In this document: one piece after another, positions 4,417 to 6,901 of the stretch
Layout: every line of letters starts with the position of its first letter
How positions within the stretch are numbered: position 1 is the stretch's first letter
Program-made: the position numbers and the translations under genes
Notes under the pieces: model-generated
Seen by the model: only the letters and a program-made list of their open reading frames with translations
Told to the model about the DNA's origin: nothing
Databases searched by the model: none
Assembly (NCBI GenBank): GCA_934675045.1
Contig: CAKUPI010000100.1
Location: 1 to 6,901 of the forward strand
DNA from: an uncultured Eubacteriales bacterium
GTDB lineage: Bacteria; Bacillota; Clostridia; Oscillospirales; Butyricicoccaceae
Reading direction: 5' to 3'
DNA length: 6,901 bases

Positions 4417-6809
4417 TAGTGAAATACAAGCTTTCCGAGGTTGCCAAGGATTTGGGAATGAGCAACAAGGAGATTTCCGACATTTTAAAGGAGTACGCCG
4501 CCGCGCCCAAGAGCAACAGCCAGGTGCTGAGCGAAAAGGAGCTCAACATTGTCTTTGACGTGGTGAGCCAGAAAAAGCAGATTGAGAGCTTAGAGCAGGT
4601 CTTTGCGCCGGCCGCCGCCGCCGCCGAGGAGCGCAGGCGCCAGAGCGAGGAGCGCATCCGCCAGCAGCAGGAGGCGCGCGACGCCGAGCGGCGCGCGCAG
4701 GAGCGCGCCCGGGAAGAGGCGCAGACCCGCCAGAAGGCCCCGGCGCAAAAGCGCCCCGAGACCCGCACGCTGGAGCACAAGCCGGCCGCGGCGTCCGAGG
4801 CCCCGGCGCAGGCGCCCGTGCAGACCAAGGCGCCCAAGGTGCACTATGTCGACACCCGCGGCTCGTCGGTCAACATCGAAAAGTACGACGAGCGCATGGA
4901 GACCCTTGTGCCGGAAAAGGCCGAGAAAATTTCGCAGCAGAGCAAGCAGAAGCTGACCAAGCAGAGCCAGAAGCGCTCACAGTATATGGGCAGCAAGCGC
5001 CGTCAGGAAGAGCAGGAGAAAATGCGCCGCCTGCAGCAGCAGGCCATGGCGAAAAAGGTGCCGCTCAAGGTGCTCATTCCCGAGGAAATCGCCGTCGGCG
5101 AGCTGGCGCTGCGCCTGAAAAAGTCGGCGGCCGACGTCGTGCGCCAGCTGATGAAGCTGGGCGTCATGGCCAGCGTTTCGCAGGTCATCGACTTTGACAC
5201 CGCCGCCATTGTGGCCGAGGAGTTCGGCGCGGTGGTGCAGAAGGAGGTCATCGTCACCATCGAAGAGCGCCTGCTGGACGACAGCGAGGACAAGGAGGAG
5301 AACCTGACCCCGCGCGCGCCCGTCGTCGTCGTCATGGGCCACGTCGACCACGGCAAGACCTCGCTTCTGGACGCCATCCGCAAGACCAACGTCGTTTCGG
5401 GCGAGGCCGGCGGCATCACCCAGCACATCGGCGCTTACCGCGTTTCGCTGAACGGCCGCGACATCACCTTCCTCGACACGCCGGGCCACGCCGCCTTTAC
5501 CAGCATGCGCGCCCGCGGCGCGCAGGTGACCGACGTCGCCATTCTGGTTGTCGCCGCCGACGACGGCATCATGCCCCAGACGGTGGAGGCCATCAACCAC
5601 GCCAAGGCGGCCGGTGTGCCGCTGGTGGTCGCCGTCAACAAAATCGACAAGGAAGCGGCCAACCCCGAACGCATCATGCAGCAGTTGACCGAGTACGAGC
5701 TGGTGCCCGAGGAGTGGGGCGGCAGCACCATTGTCTGCCCCGTCTCGGCCAAGGCCGGAACCGGCATTGACAACCTGCTGGAAATGGTGCTTCTGACGGC
5801 CGACATGCTCGAGCTTAAGGCCAACCCCGACCGCGCGGCCAAGGGCACCGTCATCGAAGCCAAGCTGGACCGCGGCCGCGGCCCGGTCGCCACCATTCTG
5901 GTGCAGAACGGCACGCTGCGGCTGGGGGATATCGTCATCGCCGGCACGGCGGTCGGACGTGTGCGCGCCATGCAGGACGATCGCGGCCGCAAAATAGAGG
6001 CGGCTGGCCCGTCGGTGCCGGTCGAAATCACCGGCCTGGCCGAAGTCCCGGCCGCCGGCGACCTCTTCTATGCCGTCGAGGACGAGCGCATGGCCCGCAC
6101 GCTGGCCGAGCAGCGCAAGGCGCAGGAGAAGCAGGAGCGCGCGCAGCAGCAGCAGAAGGTCACGCTCGAGAACCTGTTTGCCCACATCAACGAGGGCAAC
6201 GTCAAGGAGCTGAACATCATTGTCAAGGCCGACGTGCAGGGCTCTGCCGAGGCCGTCAGGGCCAGCCTTGAAAAGCTGTCCAACGAGGAAGTGCGCGTGC
6301 GCGTCATCCACTCGGGCGTCGGCGGTGTAAACGAGTCGGACGTCATGCTGGCCAGCGCGTCGGGCGCCATCATCGTCGGCTTTAACGTCCGTCCGGAGGC
6401 CGGCGCCGCCGAGAGCGCCGCCCGCGCCGAGGTCGACATCCGCCTGTACCGCATCATTTACGACTGCCTGGAGGAAATCGAGCAGGCCATGAAGGGTATG
6501 CTGGCCCCGAAGTACCACGAGGTCGTGCTCGGGCAGGCCGAAGTCCGCCAGACCTTCAAGGTGTCGGGCGTGGGCACCATCGCCGGCTGCTACGTGCAAA
6601 ACGGCAAGATGGTGCGCGCCGCGCAGGTGCGTATTGTGCGCGACAGCATTGTCATTCACGAGGGCGTGCTCTCCTCGCTCAAGCGCTTCAAGGACGACGC
6701 CAAGGAAGTGCAGCAGGGCTTTGAATGCGGCATGAGCTTTGAGCGGTATAATGATATCAAGGAAGGCGATATTATCGAGGCCTTCCAGATGGAGGAAATC
6801 GCAAGGTAA
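4413..6809 (+). CDS. infB: translation initiation factor IF-2
   Basis: A 798-residue GTPase that brings fMet-tRNA to the 30S subunit and promotes 50S joining. It begins with a short IF2_N domain (about 1-50, [17 protein letters not shown]). A charged Ala/Gln/Glu/Arg-rich linker, probably helical, spans about 60-215, and a second IF2_N domain (about 218-275) follows. The GTPase domain has G1 GHVDHGKT (309-316), G2 GGITQH (333-338), G3 DTPGH (355-359), G4 NKID (409-412) and G5 SAK (445-447). Domains II and III and the C-terminal fMet-tRNA-binding C2 domain complete the protein; C726 and C772 match the two conserved C2 cysteines. All GTPase residues are intact. The ATG overlaps the ylxQ stop by 4 nt, with AGGAGG at 4396-4401. 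Full length and complete within the window. Confidence 0.98.
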   Translation: MIVKYKLSEVAKDLGMSNKEISDILKEYAAAPKSNSQVLSEKELNIVFDVVSQKKQIESLEQVFAPAAAAAEERRRQSEERIRQQQEARDAERRAQERAREEAQTRQKAPAQKRPETRTLEHKPAAASEAPAQAPVQTKAPKVHYVDTRGSSVNIEKYDERMETLVPEKAEKISQQSKQKLTKQSQKRSQYMGSKRRQEEQEKMRRLQQQAMAKKVPLKVLIPEEIAVGELALRLKKSAADVVRQLMKLGVMASVSQVIDFDTAAIVAEEFGAVVQKEVIVTIEERLLDDSEDKEENLTPRAPVVVVMGHVDHGKTSLLDAIRKTNVVSGEAGGITQHIGAYRVSLNGRDITFLDTPGHAAFTSMRARGAQVTDVAILVVAADDGIMPQTVEAINHAKAAGVPLVVAVNKIDKEAANPERIMQQLTEYELVPEEWGGSTIVCPVSAKAGTGIDNLLEMVLLTADMLELKANPDRAAKGTVIEAKLDRGRGPVATILVQNGTLRLGDIVIAGTAVGRVRAMQDDRGRKIEAAGPSVPVEITGLAEVPAAGDLFYAVEDERMARTLAEQRKAQEKQERAQQQQKVTLENLFAHINEGNVKELNIIVKADVQGSAEAVRASLEKLSNEEVRVRVIHSGVGGVNESDVMLASASGAIIVGFNVRPEAGAAESAARAEVDIRLYRIIYDCLEEIEQAMKGMLAPKYHEVVLGQAEVRQTFKVSGVGTIAGCYVQNGKMVRAAQVRIVRDSIVIHEGVLSSLKRFKDDAKEVQQGFECGMSFERYNDIKEGDIIEAFQMEEIAR

Positions 6810-6836
6810 AGGGTGTGTGCGGGTATATTGCTATCA

Positions 6837-6901
6837 CTCCCCTGCGGGGGACGGGGAGGTTTGTGCTTTTTGTTGCGGCAAAAAGCACCAAAAACCGCTT
6901 T
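6837..6901 (+). terminator. structured tail after infB, possible terminator or dispersed repeat cut by the window end
   Basis: A perfect 10-bp stem pairs 6863-6872 (GTGCTTTTTG) with 6879-6888 around the loop TTGCGG. GGTTT (6858-6862) and AAACC (6892-6896) can extend it across a small bulge. No T-run follows directly. The AAAAGC at 6881-6886 can alternatively pair with GCTTT at the very end (6897-6901). That stem would continue past the window and, if more T's follow, would be a conventional terminator. A further dyad CTCCCC/GGGGAG (6837-6842 with 6853-6858) lies just upstream. The rest of 6810-6836 shows nothing recognisable. The function cannot be settled without the sequence beyond 6901. 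Confidence 0.5.

Noticed and set aside
4977..6659. 560-codon open frame on the - strand opposite infB
   Set aside because: It is an antisense shadow caused by GC-rich wobble positions. The translation is repetitive in Asp, Gly, His and Leu, no family is recognised, and IF2 on the + strand is unmistakable.
6863..6901. Possible start of the next gene (GTG at 6863, or TTG at 6870) behind GGGGAGG
   Set aside because: The GTG is only 3 nt from the Shine-Dalgarno sequence, the 13 visible codons do not match RbfA, and the sequence is explained by inverted repeats. It cannot be judged without the following sequence.
1..6901. CRISPR arrays, tRNA or rRNA genes, insertion sequences, toxin-antitoxin or defence genes
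   Set aside because: I looked for regularly spaced direct repeats, tRNA-like cloverleaf arms, transposase frames and small paired operons, and saw none. The window is accounted for by six housekeeping genes and their control regions.

Overview
The window looks like chromosomal core DNA from a GC-rich Gram-positive bacterium, most likely a clostridial (Oscillospiraceae-like) Firmicute. The evidence is the gene order rimP-nusA-ylxR-ylxQ-infB, which is the Firmicute arrangement, and a NusA that ends after its KH domains without the C-terminal acidic repeats found in proteobacteria. Strong Shine-Dalgarno sequences precede nearly every gene, and the wobble positions are rich in G and C. The species assignment is inference; no rRNA or species-specific marker is present. 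All six supported genes are on the + strand.

Layout. (1) 1-500: a cold-shock protein gene with its own extended -10 promoter. Its leader is about 127 nt and carries a perfect 19-bp hairpin followed by a T-run, and a strong intrinsic terminator follows the gene. (2) 500-1890: a spacer packed with inverted repeats, a near-consensus sigma-A promoter, alanine racemase (alr), and a textbook terminator. (3) 1890-2092: a spacer with an 11-bp inverted repeat flush against the -35 box of the next promoter, then a short leader with a 12-bp, GAAA-capped hairpin. (4) 2093-6809: the translation/transcription factor operon rimP, nusA, ylxR (rnpM), ylxQ, infB. The last three genes overlap by 8 and 4 nt. (5) 6810-6901: an intergenic tail with overlapping, mutually exclusive inverted repeats; the expected next gene (rbfA) is not recognisable before the window ends.

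How the genes work together. RimP matures the 30S subunit. NusA controls RNA polymerase pausing and termination. YlxR/RnpM and YlxQ are small RNA-binding proteins, and IF2 delivers initiator tRNA and joins the subunits. Alr makes D-alanine for peptidoglycan and is functionally separate. The Csp is an RNA chaperone. In E. coli, Csp proteins antiterminate the nusA-infB operon in the cold, so a csp gene 1.6 kb upstream of this operon, with hairpins in both leaders, is a suggestive arrangement.

I found no sign of a new defence, mobile or biosynthetic system. The genes are ordinary housekeeping genes. What merits attention is regulatory: the two leader hairpins, the -35-flush inverted repeat, the hairpin cluster upstream of alr, and the folded tail after infB.
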